This document shows, in pieces, positions 1-5,528 of a stretch of DNA of 8,508 nucleotides. The stretch is taken from NCBI GenBank assembly GCA_030652635.1, contig JAUSPW010000016.1, positions 1 through 8,508 of the forward strand, given 5' to 3'. This stretch comes from Pseudohongiella sp. (lineage in GTDB: Bacteria; Pseudomonadota; Gammaproteobacteria; Pseudomonadales; Pseudohongiellaceae). The notes under the pieces were generated by a model. The model made no database searches. It was not told the origin of the DNA and worked only from the letters and a program-made list of their open reading frames with translations. Position 1 is the first letter of the stretch; each line of letters starts with the position of its first letter. A program made the translations under genes and the position numbers.

Positions 1-792
1 AATCCAATCATACAATATTTCCTCTACTATTTCTTGATGCCTCCCAGACACCGCCATCGACACTTCATAGAACTTGAAATATAGCTTTAGCAAATAGTAC
101 AGAACTGTTTTTGTTTGAGCTGGCAAATGAAAGTTGATCGATATACTACTATCACTTTTCGTAATATAGTGATCCGTATTCTTTGGGTCTAAATGAGTAT
201 GACTGCTAAGCAACCCATAAAGTTTTCCAGCTTCAGGCATTACCACTTTGAAAGCTGATATAGTTTTAGTTGGGTTTGTAGCACTGACAGTTTCTTCATC
301 ATCAATATTTCTAATGAAGTAAGCCCACGAAATCTGCTCTAGAATGATCCTGCACATCGCTGCTGCTTCAAAAGGATACCCTTGCATAATTAGATAATAC
401 GCCGATCTAAATGTTGGCTTGAGCCTAATTAACGCTGCTTCCGCAGCAAAGGAGCCGTACTGAGATTCTCTTTGTGTTCCTGAACACAGCTGATCCACAG
501 TAGTCTCTACCCTTTGGTCTAAGGCCCTTAAGGTGTAAAGAAGAAAACTTTCTTCTTCACTAGGGTCTGGATATTTCCAATATTCTCCATATCTTTTAAG
601 TGTGTAATCAACAGATTTTAATCTAGCTTGATAAGATTTCATTGCAGCAAGAACCCGCCGCTTTAGCTCTTCTGGTGCATCTATAGGAACACCTATTCTC
701 ATTTGATGATCACCAATCAGTTCCATTTCATATAGATCATTTGCAGGCTTTTCAAAGCTTTTTCTAAATAATTTTTCGAAGTCATCCATCAT
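1..792 (-). CDS. Cassette-borne protein of unknown function, 3' end outside window
   Basis: An uninterrupted minus-strand frame of 264 codons runs from an ATG at 792 to the left edge with no stop, so the C-terminus is missing. Translation starts MMDDFEKLFRKSF; the second ATG (789) is an equally possible start. The start lies only 7 bases past the attC site at 800-905, and the AGG inside the attC R' box (GTTAGGC) sits about 8 bases before the ATG, where a Shine-Dalgarno would be. The product looks soluble and largely helical, with no signal peptide or membrane segment. Its most distinctive parts are residues about 133-160 (YLIMQGYPFEAAAMCRIILE) and an AGKLYGLLSSHTHLD stretch near 188-202. These faintly recall helical DUF5677/HEPN-like proteins, but I do not recognise the family and assign no function. 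Codon use is AT-rich, like the other cassettes and unlike the genes right of 3040. The frame is clearly coding; the function is unknown. Confidence 0.8.
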   Translation of the reverse strand, partial: MMDDFEKLFRKSFEKPANDLYEMELIGDHQMRIGVPIDAPEELKRRVLAAMKSYQARLKSVDYTLKRYGEYWKYPDPSEEESFLLYTLRALDQRVETTVDQLCSGTQRESQYGSFAAEAALIRLKPTFRSAYYLIMQGYPFEAAAMCRIILEQISWAYFIRNIDDEETVSATNPTKTISAFKVVMPEAGKLYGLLSSHTHLDPKNTDHYITKSDSSISINFHLPAQTKTVLYYLLKLYFKFYEVSMAVSGRHQEIVEEILYDWI

Positions 793-799
793 TTGATTT

Positions 800-905
800 G
801 CCTAACGCCTTTCTTCAGCAGCCAAAGCGTATTGACGTGGCTTTTGCGTTTTTCTGCAAAAGGCATGACAGGACTATCTGGTCCGGCTGCAAGAATTTGT
901 TAAGC
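800..905 (-). other. Integron attC recombination site (cassette 2 end)
   Basis: Read on the minus strand, this 106-base imperfect palindrome starts with R'' GCTTAAC (905-899) and ends with R' GTTAGGC (806-800), a perfect match to the GTTRRRY core. Inside, TTCTTGCAGCC pairs with GGCTGC-TG-AAGAA, leaving a two-base bulge as extrahelical bases. A central CTTTTGC/GCAAAAG stem closes an 8-base loop. The layout TAACAA...GGCGTTAGGC is the usual attC orientation, directly after the stop of the YfbU-domain gene (907) and before the start of the next gene (792). Integron integrase would cut the bottom strand between G and TTAGGC. Confidence 0.93.
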
Positions 906-906
906 A

Positions 907-1455
907 TTATTTCCTATTCTCTGGATGAATCTGTTCATTCAAGAGTTGTATCAAGTTGCCAACATCAAACTGCTCATGGTTTTTTCTTATGTTTTCGAAT
1001 TTATGAAGCATGCGCCTGTAGCCATCTAGCGAACTCATGTGTGAATTCATATTTCTGCCTGCAAACTCTTGAAACCTATCTAGATCGTTCACAATGAATA
1101 ACGCAGTGCCCATATGGGTCGATTCATTATTTCCGTCAAAGCCTCTAAAGATTGGGTCTTTCCCAAAAACTCCAGCACCCTCTTCAAGTCTTACTTTTTC
1201 TTCATCTGACAGATTCTCATAGCTGTACTCAATCAAGCTCCACATATCGAGGATATCTAGTACCTCCTTTACAATATCCGGCGTCTCCTGATCGGTGAAC
1301 GGTATGCCAGAGTACTTCCATGGAAGGCTCCAGAGGTTGTTGCTAAATATTGCGGATCGGATGAATTCTGGGTCTATTTCACCTTCGACATTCAGTTTCT
1401 GGTAAAGCTCAGTAAGCATTAAAATAATTAGCTTTTCACCATCTGAAATTTTCAC
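907..1455 (-). CDS. YfbU-domain protein
   Basis: About 182 residues if started at the GTG at 1455. This start gives MKISDGEKLIILMLTELYQ, which aligns with the N-terminus of E. coli YfbU, and it has an AGGAG Shine-Dalgarno at 1467-1463 with 7-base spacing. A longer frame from ATG 1482 would overlap the previous gene by 17 bases and adds nine residues with no counterpart in YfbU. Family hallmarks include the helical segment VKEVLDILDMWSLIEYSYENL (about 62-82), then FRGFDGNNE (about 103-111), TALFIVNDLDRFQEF (about 117-131) and LDGYRRMLHKFENI (about 143-156), matching the GFDA, RFMVN and YQRML blocks of YfbU. The biochemical role of YfbU is poorly defined; I recall E. coli YfbU being listed among proteins linked to MazF-induced cell death. 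The SD overlaps the TAG of the membrane-protein gene, indicating translational coupling. The stop is immediately followed by attC. Confidence 0.87.
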   Translation of the reverse strand: MKISDGEKLIILMLTELYQKLNVEGEIDPEFIRSAIFSNNLWSLPWKYSGIPFTDQETPDIVKEVLDILDMWSLIEYSYENLSDEEKVRLEEGAGVFGKDPIFRGFDGNNESTHMGTALFIVNDLDRFQEFAGRNMNSHMSSLDGYRRMLHKFENIRKNHEQFDVGNLIQLLNEQIHPENRK

Positions 1456-1465
1456 ACAATGTCTC

Positions 1466-1972
1466 CTATCGCTGATCAGCACGAGCGATCTTTTCGTCGG
1501 AAAGCTCTTTTACTACTGGTAGAAAGTTGTTGATTTTATGGTAGATGCTTTTCCCGGCCGACTTCTTGTCTTCGAAAGTTGCAGCTTCAGATAGCGCTTC
1601 AATATCTGGGCTCAGGTCTGCACAAAGCTCTGTTGCTCGATTCAAAAATACGTCGTTAAAGTTCGAGCGCTGCTCATTGATGAATCGGGAGTATTCCTCT
1701 ACTTCTCTTGCAATTGCTCCGCAATTTACACCTTTAAGGTACTTAGGGTCGCAGGCCGGCCCAACAGCAGCAACCACCTTTAGTATGCGAGACGTTTCAG
1801 AATGAGCTTTTGATATTTCACTTAAAGTACGCCTCTCAACAATCTCATTTCTGAGTTGCTCTGCCTTGGTTGCAGACTTCTTGGCGTTTCTGGCCTCAAT
1901 GAAAGCCCAGATGGCAGCCCCTATCGAGGCTATGGCGCCAACTACGGATAGAAATCTCTCCAATGTATCCAC
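1466..1972 (-). CDS. Small single-pass membrane protein of unknown function
   Basis: About 168 residues from GTG 1972. A TTG at 1963, giving a protein three residues shorter, has the better ribosome site (AAGGTGG, about 5 bases away) and may be the true start. Residues about 7-26 (FLSVVGAIASIGAAIWAFIE) form one hydrophobic helix. It is followed by a basic stretch (EARNAKKSATKAEQLRNEIVERR, about 26-48) and a mostly helical hydrophilic domain, so the protein is probably anchored at the inner membrane with its C-terminal part in the cytoplasm by the positive-inside rule. Three cysteines (about 74, 84 and 117) form no obvious motif. I recognise no named family. It is the first gene of a two-gene cassette and its TAG overlaps the ribosome site of the YfbU-domain gene, so the two are expected in fixed ratio and perhaps as partners. 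Confidence 0.82.
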   Translation of the reverse strand: MDTLERFLSVVGAIASIGAAIWAFIEARNAKKSATKAEQLRNEIVERRTLSEISKAHSETSRILKVVAAVGPACDPKYLKGVNCGAIAREVEEYSRFINEQRSNFNDVFLNRATELCADLSPDIEALSEAATFEDKKSAGKSIYHKINNFLPVVKELSDEKIARADQR

Positions 1973-1991
1973 CTTTGCTTGATCCGTGTTT

Positions 1992-2093
1992 GCCTAACGC
2001 CCTTGTTCTGGCGCCAAAGTAGGTTGGCGTGGCTTTTGCGGAAGCAAAAGGCATGACTGCGTACTTTGGTCGCTCAGGAACAGATTGTTATGT
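1992..2093 (-). other. Integron attC recombination site (cassette 1 end)
   Basis: On the minus strand this 102-base palindrome runs from R'' ACATAAC (2093-2087) to R' GTTAGGC (1998-1992). The outer stem TGTTCCTG/CAGAACA carries one unpaired C, the typical extrahelical base of L''. Next come a perfect 8-base stem CCAAAGTA/TACTTTGG and a terminal CTTTTGC-TTCC-GCAAAAG hairpin. It begins directly at the TGA of the HNH-like gene (2094-2096). Its core is nearly identical to that of the site at 800-905, so both belong to one attC family. Confidence 0.94.
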
Positions 2094-2837
2094 TCAGTAC
2101 TCAAGCAGGGCGAGCCTCTTTGAGATTGTACTTGGATGCCAGGAACCTATTAGTCCTTGCCTACGCTCATTTGGCTCAGCATACATCACATTTACCGCGA
2201 TACTACCCGCGACATAGAACCAAGTAGCAAAAGCTGGCTTTCCGTTCAGACTTGCAAGCTCAAGATCAGAATTTCCTGTGGCCATAGATTTGTTGACACC
2301 AATAGCGATTTGTAGATTCGGATGGGCAACTCCCTTCAGGATTGCCTGTTGAAACGGACCAATATCAATTGGAATTTCTTGTTCTTGTATGGCACAACCG
2401 AAAATCTTTACGAAATATAGGTGCACATTAAGCATCCCTTGCTTAGTACAGCCAGGATATATTTTTGAAATCTTTACGATGCTTCCCTTTCTCAATCCCC
2501 TGGCACTACGCAGATGCTTAGAGAGCTTTTCCCAGGCCCTATCGTACGGTGCCGTCAAACTGGTATTGCAATCGTGGCAAAGGAGTGCCCTCGACTTCAG
2601 TGCTTGAGAGCTCTTTATGCTGCCAATTCTGAGATTCCGTTTAGCTTGAGTATGAAGAAATAGCGGTCTCTGCTGTGAGACGTTACTAAATAACGCTCTC
2701 AAGTCAGAGGCTTTTAGCTTGTGCTCTCCACTACTCGCGGATTTTCCACATATCCAGCATTGCACCGATTTCTCCCGGGCACTAGGGAACATAACATTTG
2801 TATCCTGCCTCAGCGCAGAAAACCGATTCTTCTGCAT
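2094..2837 (-). CDS. HNH-like zinc-binding protein in integron cassette
   Basis: 247 residues from ATG 2837, the first start after an in-frame TGA seven bases upstream; the ribosome site is weak. The N-terminal half carries C27-W-I-C30, then GEHKLKASDLR with E38-H39, then C87-H-D-C90-N91 and D99 in PYDRAWEKL. The order CxxC, EH, CxxCN, D matches the metal-binding and catalytic layout of HNH/treble-clef nucleases, where two CxxC pairs hold structural zinc and the H/N residues support catalysis. The C-terminal half (about 115-247) is a mixed domain without motifs I recognise. No signal peptide or clear membrane helix is visible, so a cytoplasmic protein is expected. It is the rightmost, promoter-proximal cassette, and its TGA abuts attC. 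A DNA nuclease or defence role is plausible but inferred; it could be a zinc-binding protein without nuclease activity. Confidence 0.82.
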   Translation of the reverse strand: MQKNRFSALRQDTNVMFPSAREKSVQCWICGKSASSGEHKLKASDLRALFSNVSQQRPLFLHTQAKRNLRIGSIKSSQALKSRALLCHDCNTSLTAPYDRAWEKLSKHLRSARGLRKGSIVKISKIYPGCTKQGMLNVHLYFVKIFGCAIQEQEIPIDIGPFQQAILKGVAHPNLQIAIGVNKSMATGNSDLELASLNGKPAFATWFYVAGSIAVNVMYAEPNERRQGLIGSWHPSTISKRLALLEY

Positions 2838-2897
2838 GATGTCTCAATACAACCACTTCTCAAGAGCTACAAGTAACGGTCCAAAATACCAGCAATT

Positions 2898-2935
2898 AAA
2901 AAACACCTCTGCATCAATCGTAGAATAGGCAGGTG
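2898..2935 (-). terminator. Candidate intrinsic terminator downstream of qmcA
   Basis: On the minus strand CACCTGC (2935-2929) can pair with GCAGAGGTG (2912-2904), with a two-base bulge and a loop of about 16 bases, followed directly by TTTTTT (2903-2898). The position, about 105 bases past the qmcA stop and before the first cassette gene, suits an end for the nfeD-qmcA transcript. The long loop and bulge make it weak, so read-through into the array is likely. Confidence 0.3.
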
Positions 2936-2951
2936 GTCGGATATCCGTAAA
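2922..2951 (-). promoter_or_regulatory. Possible sigma70-type promoter for first cassette
   Basis: On the minus strand TTTACG (2951-2946) and TATTCT (2927-2922) are separated by 18 bases. Each matches four of six positions of the -35 and -10 consensus. It would start transcription about 80 bases before the HNH-like gene and could act as the array promoter. It overlaps the loop of the candidate terminator, so at most one of the two may be real. Confidence 0.2.
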
Positions 2952-3040
2952 TCGAAGTATTAACTACAGACACCCACCAATAACCCACCAACCCCCATCC
3001 CGCAATTACCCAAATGGCTAAGCCATCAGCCCCTAACCAA

Positions 3041-3973
3041 TCACTTCATCCGACCAGCATTCAAAATCTCAGTCAGCCCGGCCACCGCACCACCAATATT
3101 CGCCAGTTCCGCTGGTACGATCATGGTGTTGTTCTGCTTGGCGAGGTTGCCGAACTCTTTGACGTATTGTTCCGCAACGCGCAGGCTGACGGCGTCTTTG
3201 CCGCCGGGTTCCTGGATGGCGGCAGCAATCAGTCGCAGGCCGGTGGCGGTGGCTTCGGCGATCAATTCGATTTCGCGGGCGCGACCTTCGGCCTCGTTGA
3301 TCTGACGCATTTTGTCGCCTTCGGACAGGTTGATGACTTCCTGCTTCTGGCCTTCAGAGACGTTGATCATCGCCTGGCGTTCACCTTCGGATTTGGCGAT
3401 GGCGGCGCGGCGTTCACGTTCGGCGCGCATCTGTTGCTCGAGTGCGTCTTTGATGCTGGCCGGCAGCTCAATGTCGGATATTTCGTAACGCAGCACTTTG
3501 ATGCCCCACGGGGTGGCGGCTTCATCCAATGCATTCACCACGTCTTCATTGATCTTGGCGCGCTCTTCAAAGTTATTGTCGAGGTCGGTCTGGCCAATGA
3601 CAGAGCGCATGGTGGTTTGAGCGAGCTGGCTGGCGGCATAGCGGTAGTTGTTGATGCCGTAGCTGGCTTTGTGGGCATCGACCACCTGCATGTAGAGCAC
3701 GCCGTTAATGCCCACCTGAATGTTGTCCCGGGTGACGCAAGTCTGGCGTTCCACATCGATGACTTCTTCCTTGAGGGTGTGTTGGTAGGCCACTTTGTCG
3801 ATAAACGGAATCAGAATGTGGAATCCGGAATCCAGTGTGCGGGAGTATTTGCCCAGGCGTTCTATGACAAAATTGGAACGCTGCGGGACGATGCGCGCGG
3901 TTTTGGCTACCGTTATGACGGCGATCAGTGCAAAACCGATGGCGAGTATGTTGCCGAAGCTGAGTTCTTCCAT
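3041..3973 (-). CDS. qmcA: Stomatin/prohibitin-like SPFH membrane protein (QmcA-type)
   Basis: 310 residues, the usual length of QmcA (YbbK) proteins. An N-terminal membrane anchor (about 7-23) is followed by the SPFH domain (about 25-180), with hallmark segments IVPQRSNFVIERLGKYSRTL (29-48), GFHILIPFIDKV (50-61) and RSVIGQTDLDN (123-133). A charged helical region rich in ERERRAAIAKSEGERQ-type heptads (about 180-245) and a short C-terminal tail complete it. SPFH proteins oligomerise at the membrane in detergent-resistant microdomains and modulate membrane proteases such as FtsH. The ATG at 3973 has an AGGGG ribosome site 6 bases upstream. It lies 79 bases downstream of nfeD in the same direction, the classic NfeD-stomatin pairing. 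A long plus-strand frame over the same DNA is an antisense shadow. Confidence 0.95.
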   Translation of the reverse strand: MEELSFGNILAIGFALIAVITVAKTARIVPQRSNFVIERLGKYSRTLDSGFHILIPFIDKVAYQHTLKEEVIDVERQTCVTRDNIQVGINGVLYMQVVDAHKASYGINNYRYAASQLAQTTMRSVIGQTDLDNNFEERAKINEDVVNALDEAATPWGIKVLRYEISDIELPASIKDALEQQMRAERERRAAIAKSEGERQAMINVSEGQKQEVINLSEGDKMRQINEAEGRAREIELIAEATATGLRLIAAAIQEPGGKDAVSLRVAEQYVKEFGNLAKQNNTMIVPAELANIGGAVAGLTEILNAGRMK

Positions 3974-4052
3974 GTGATTCCCCTGTTAATGATCCATGTG
4001 TGTTGAAAGTGATTAAGTGACTGTTGGTTGCTGTCGCCGGCGTGTTTGCGGG

Positions 4053-4496
4053 TCAGGGTTTGTGTTTTGACACCGTTAGTTCGATGCCGTTGTTGCTGGT
4101 CACCCAGACGGCATCGCCGGATTTTAAGTCTTCGTCGGAAAACGCTTTCCAGCGCACGCCGTTGAGGGTGATGCGCCCGCTGCCTTGTGCAAAATCCGCA
4201 ACCACCACGCCGCGTTCGCCGATGTCGTGCTGGAAGTCGGGTCTGCCTTCGCTGGCATCGGCGGTATAACCTTTGAACCAGCGTTGGAACTTGCCGCGTG
4301 CCAGAAACAGCGACACCAGGCTGATTACGCCAAAGACCGTGAATTGCGCGGCCATGGACTCAATCAGGCCAAACTGCAGCAGTAACCCCACAATGACAGC
4401 CGCAATGCCAAAAAACACGGCGATCACGCTGGTGGCCATCAACTCCGAGACAATCAGAACGATGCCGACCAGTATCCACAATAACGTTGCGCTCAT
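4053..4496 (-). CDS. nfeD: NfeD-family membrane protein
   Basis: 147 residues from ATG 4496, the short NfeD form without the serine-protease (ClpP-like) domain. I chose this start over an upstream in-frame ATG at 4619 because a strong GGGAG ribosome site lies 6 bases before it and the protein begins directly with membrane helices. The longer frame would add 41 residues translated from intergenic DNA containing an A/T tract. Hydrophobic helices lie at about 4-40 and 48-66. The C-terminal part (about 94-145: GERGVVVADF, GRITLNGVRWKAFS, LKSGDAVWV) is the small OB-fold beta barrel typical of the family. NfeD proteins act with stomatin-like partners in membrane quality control, consistent with qmcA next downstream. 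Confidence 0.93.
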   Translation of the reverse strand: MSATLLWILVGIVLIVSELMATSVIAVFFGIAAVIVGLLLQFGLIESMAAQFTVFGVISLVSLFLARGKFQRWFKGYTADASEGRPDFQHDIGERGVVVADFAQGSGRITLNGVRWKAFSDEDLKSGDAVWVTSNNGIELTVSKHKP

Positions 4497-4742
4497 AACC
4501 TTCTCCCTGTCAGTGTGTTTGTGTGACGGCCTGTTCGCCGGCCTGAATCTTATGTCAAAAAAAAATTTAAAAATCTGCGAATAAGTACACAGCAGTTGTG
4601 TAGTTATTGCAACAGCCAATAGATTCTGACGGCGTGCGACGGATCACCAATCCTCTCGCTTTAGCGCATTCAGGATGACAATTGCAAACTCAGGGGTTAA
4701 CCTCCGGTTAATCGCTACACCTTTTATTCAGGGAGATAGAAT
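4497..4742. promoter_or_regulatory. Divergent intergenic region between nfeD and YIP1 gene
   Basis: This 246-base gap must contain promoters for both divergent operons. On the minus side a consensus TTGACA follows a long A/T tract (4555-4572) upstream of nfeD, but I see no good -10 at 16-18 bases, so the promoter call is incomplete. On the plus side no clear -35/-10 pair is visible. A perfect inverted repeat lies at 4697-4711 (listed separately). A GGGAG ribosome site sits 7 bases before the YIP1 start at 4743. Confidence 0.45.
4697..4711. promoter_or_regulatory. Perfect inverted repeat, possible operator
   Basis: TTAACC-TCC-GGTTAA is a perfect 6-base inverted repeat with a 3-base centre, 31 bases before the YIP1-family start codon. 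Its size suits a dimeric regulator site. The GGGTTAACC stretch at its left half (4694-4702) recurs at 5462-5470, at the end of the same gene, and related TAACCG copies follow there. Confidence 0.35.
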
Positions 4743-5468
4743 ATGGATGTCAATCAACCCGCTCAGGCCGAGCAATCCCCGTCAGGTAATCTGGCGACCA
4801 CCGTTGATATCATTGCCTCGCCGACAATTGCCCTGGCGCGCATTGAACAGCGCCCCTCTATATTGTTCCCGTTGTTGCTGGTCTTGCTGCCCATGTTGGT
4901 GGTGCTGGCGTGGTATGTGCAGATTGTGGATCAGGCGTGGATGCTCGACGACATGATGTCGCGCTTTGGTGACATGACCCCCGAACAATTGGAGGCGTTT
5001 CGCGCCGCGGCGGGTGAGAACCCGGTGTCTCTGGGCTCAACAGTGCTGGGCGCAGCAGTGTCGACCATCGTGCTGTATGCCATCCATGCCGGTTACCTCA
5101 CGTTAGCGTCGTTGATGAGTGGCGATCGGTACCGTTTCCGTCATTGGTTTTCGCTGTTGTGCTGGACCAACGTGCCGATGTTGCTGGTGACCTTGGTGAT
5201 GGCGGTGAACATCCTGCTGGATACCAACGGTCAGCTCAGCATGTACGATGCCAATTCCCTCAGCCTCGCCAGTCTGGGGCTGAGTTCTGAGAGCATGGGT
5301 ATCTCGGCGCTGCTGGATACCTTCAGTTTGCCGTTGATCTGGGCGCTGGCACTGTTGGTGGCGGCCTATCGTCAGTGGCTGCGCTGCGGCTGGGTGCGGG
5401 CCACTTTGGTGGTATTAGCGCCCTATCTGCTGGTCATTGCGGTGGTGTTGTTTTTTGCCCTGGGTTAA
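4743..5468 (+). CDS. YIP1-family multi-pass membrane protein
   Basis: 241 residues with about five hydrophobic helices (approximately 39-60, 98-123, 138-160, 193-210 and 220-240). The hydrophilic N-terminus contains DIIASPTIALARI, the usual 'P..A...I' lead-in of bacterial YIP1-domain proteins. The segment WFSLLCWTNVPMLLV (about 135-149) matches the family's conserved TNVP region. These inner-membrane proteins are common in gammaproteobacteria and lack a firmly assigned function. The ATG has a GGGAG ribosome site 7 bases upstream. The gene is first in a plus-strand operon with a periplasmic adaptor, an ABC ATPase and an ABC permease (60-base gap to the next gene), so an accessory role in that exporter is plausible. 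Confidence 0.85.
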   Translation: MDVNQPAQAEQSPSGNLATTVDIIASPTIALARIEQRPSILFPLLLVLLPMLVVLAWYVQIVDQAWMLDDMMSRFGDMTPEQLEAFRAAAGENPVSLGSTVLGAAVSTIVLYAIHAGYLTLASLMSGDRYRFRHWFSLLCWTNVPMLLVTLVMAVNILLDTNGQLSMYDANSLSLASLGLSSESMGISALLDTFSLPLIWALALLVAAYRQWLRCGWVRATLVVLAPYLLVIAVVLFFALG

Positions 5469-5513
5469 CCGTGTCGACAGGTAACCGCGTTTTTCGATAA
5501 CCGAGTCTATAGA
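5466..5513 (+). repeat. Three 16-base-phased TAACCGNGT direct repeats
   Basis: TAACCGTGT (5466), TAACCGCGT (5482) and TAACCGAGT (5498) start exactly 16 bases apart and differ only in the seventh base. The 7-base segments between them are not conserved. The first copy includes the TAA stop of the YIP1-family gene; the last ends 22 bases before the adaptor ATG (5529). This arrangement could be an operator array, an internal regulatory element or the remains of a tandem duplication. Confidence 0.7.
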
Positions 5514-5528
5514 TAAAAGGCTAAATCA

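Larger units (their letters stand above)
806..1997 (-). mobile_element. Integron gene cassette with two genes
   Basis: The span between the two G^TTAGGC crossover points is one complete cassette of 1192 bases. It holds a membrane-protein gene, a YfbU-domain gene and its own attC. Only about 20 bases separate the left-hand end of the upstream attC (1992) from the first start codon, so there is little room for an internal promoter. Expression probably depends on transcription from further upstream (to the right). Bicistronic cassettes are less common than single-gene ones, which suggests the two proteins act together. Confidence 0.88.
1..2837 (-). mobile_element. Integron cassette array, partial, no integrase visible
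   Basis: Two same-orientation attC sites and four minus-strand reading frames in three cassettes make this a cassette array. It reads from right (expected attI side) to left and continues beyond base 1. The AT-rich composition contrasts with the GC-richer DNA right of about 3040. No integrase-like tyrosine recombinase frame occurs in the window. The neighbour on the upstream side is qmcA, so this may be an integrase-less array (the class called CALIN) or one end of a rearranged chromosomal integron. The right limit is uncertain: the first cassette begins somewhere between 2838 and about 3037. Confidence 0.85.
2838..3040. other. Junction between cassette array and chromosomal backbone
   Basis: No convincing gene lies in this 203-base gap between the first cassette gene and the qmcA stop. 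It holds the candidate promoter/terminator described separately, a short perfect hairpin ATGGC-TAA-GCCAT at 3014-3026 lacking a T-run, and a minus-strand GTTAGGG at 3037-3031. GTTAGGG differs from the recombination core GTTRRRY only in its last base. It lies four bases past the qmcA stop and could mark the array boundary. No full attI or attC fold is seen. Confidence 0.5.

Noticed and set aside
798..1097. Plus-strand frame of 99 codons over the attC site and the YfbU gene end
   Set aside because: It begins inside the attC recombination site and runs antisense to a recognised gene, with no ribosome site.
800..2093. The two palindromes as REP elements, CRISPR repeats or IS ends
   Set aside because: There are only two copies about 1.2 kb apart, with R''/L''/L'/R' boxes and extrahelical bases, each directly after a gene stop; this fits attC and not CRISPR or IS ends, and no transposase is present.
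2029..2217. Plus-strand frame of 62 codons starting in the second attC
   Set aside because: It is explained by the attC palindrome and by the antisense of the HNH-like gene.
3014..3026. ATGGC-TAA-GCCAT hairpin as qmcA terminator
   Set aside because: The stem is only five pairs and no T-run follows on either strand, so it is unlikely to terminate transcription.
3014..4006. Long plus-strand reading frame of 330 codons opposite qmcA
   Set aside because: It is the antisense of a clear SPFH protein; its Gly/Phe/Asp-rich translation has no recognisable domain and arises from codon bias on the other strand.
4497..4619. N-terminal extension of NfeD from ATG 4619
   Set aside because: The extra 41 residues derive from intergenic A/T-rich DNA, while ATG 4496 has a strong ribosome site and gives a normal family N-terminus.
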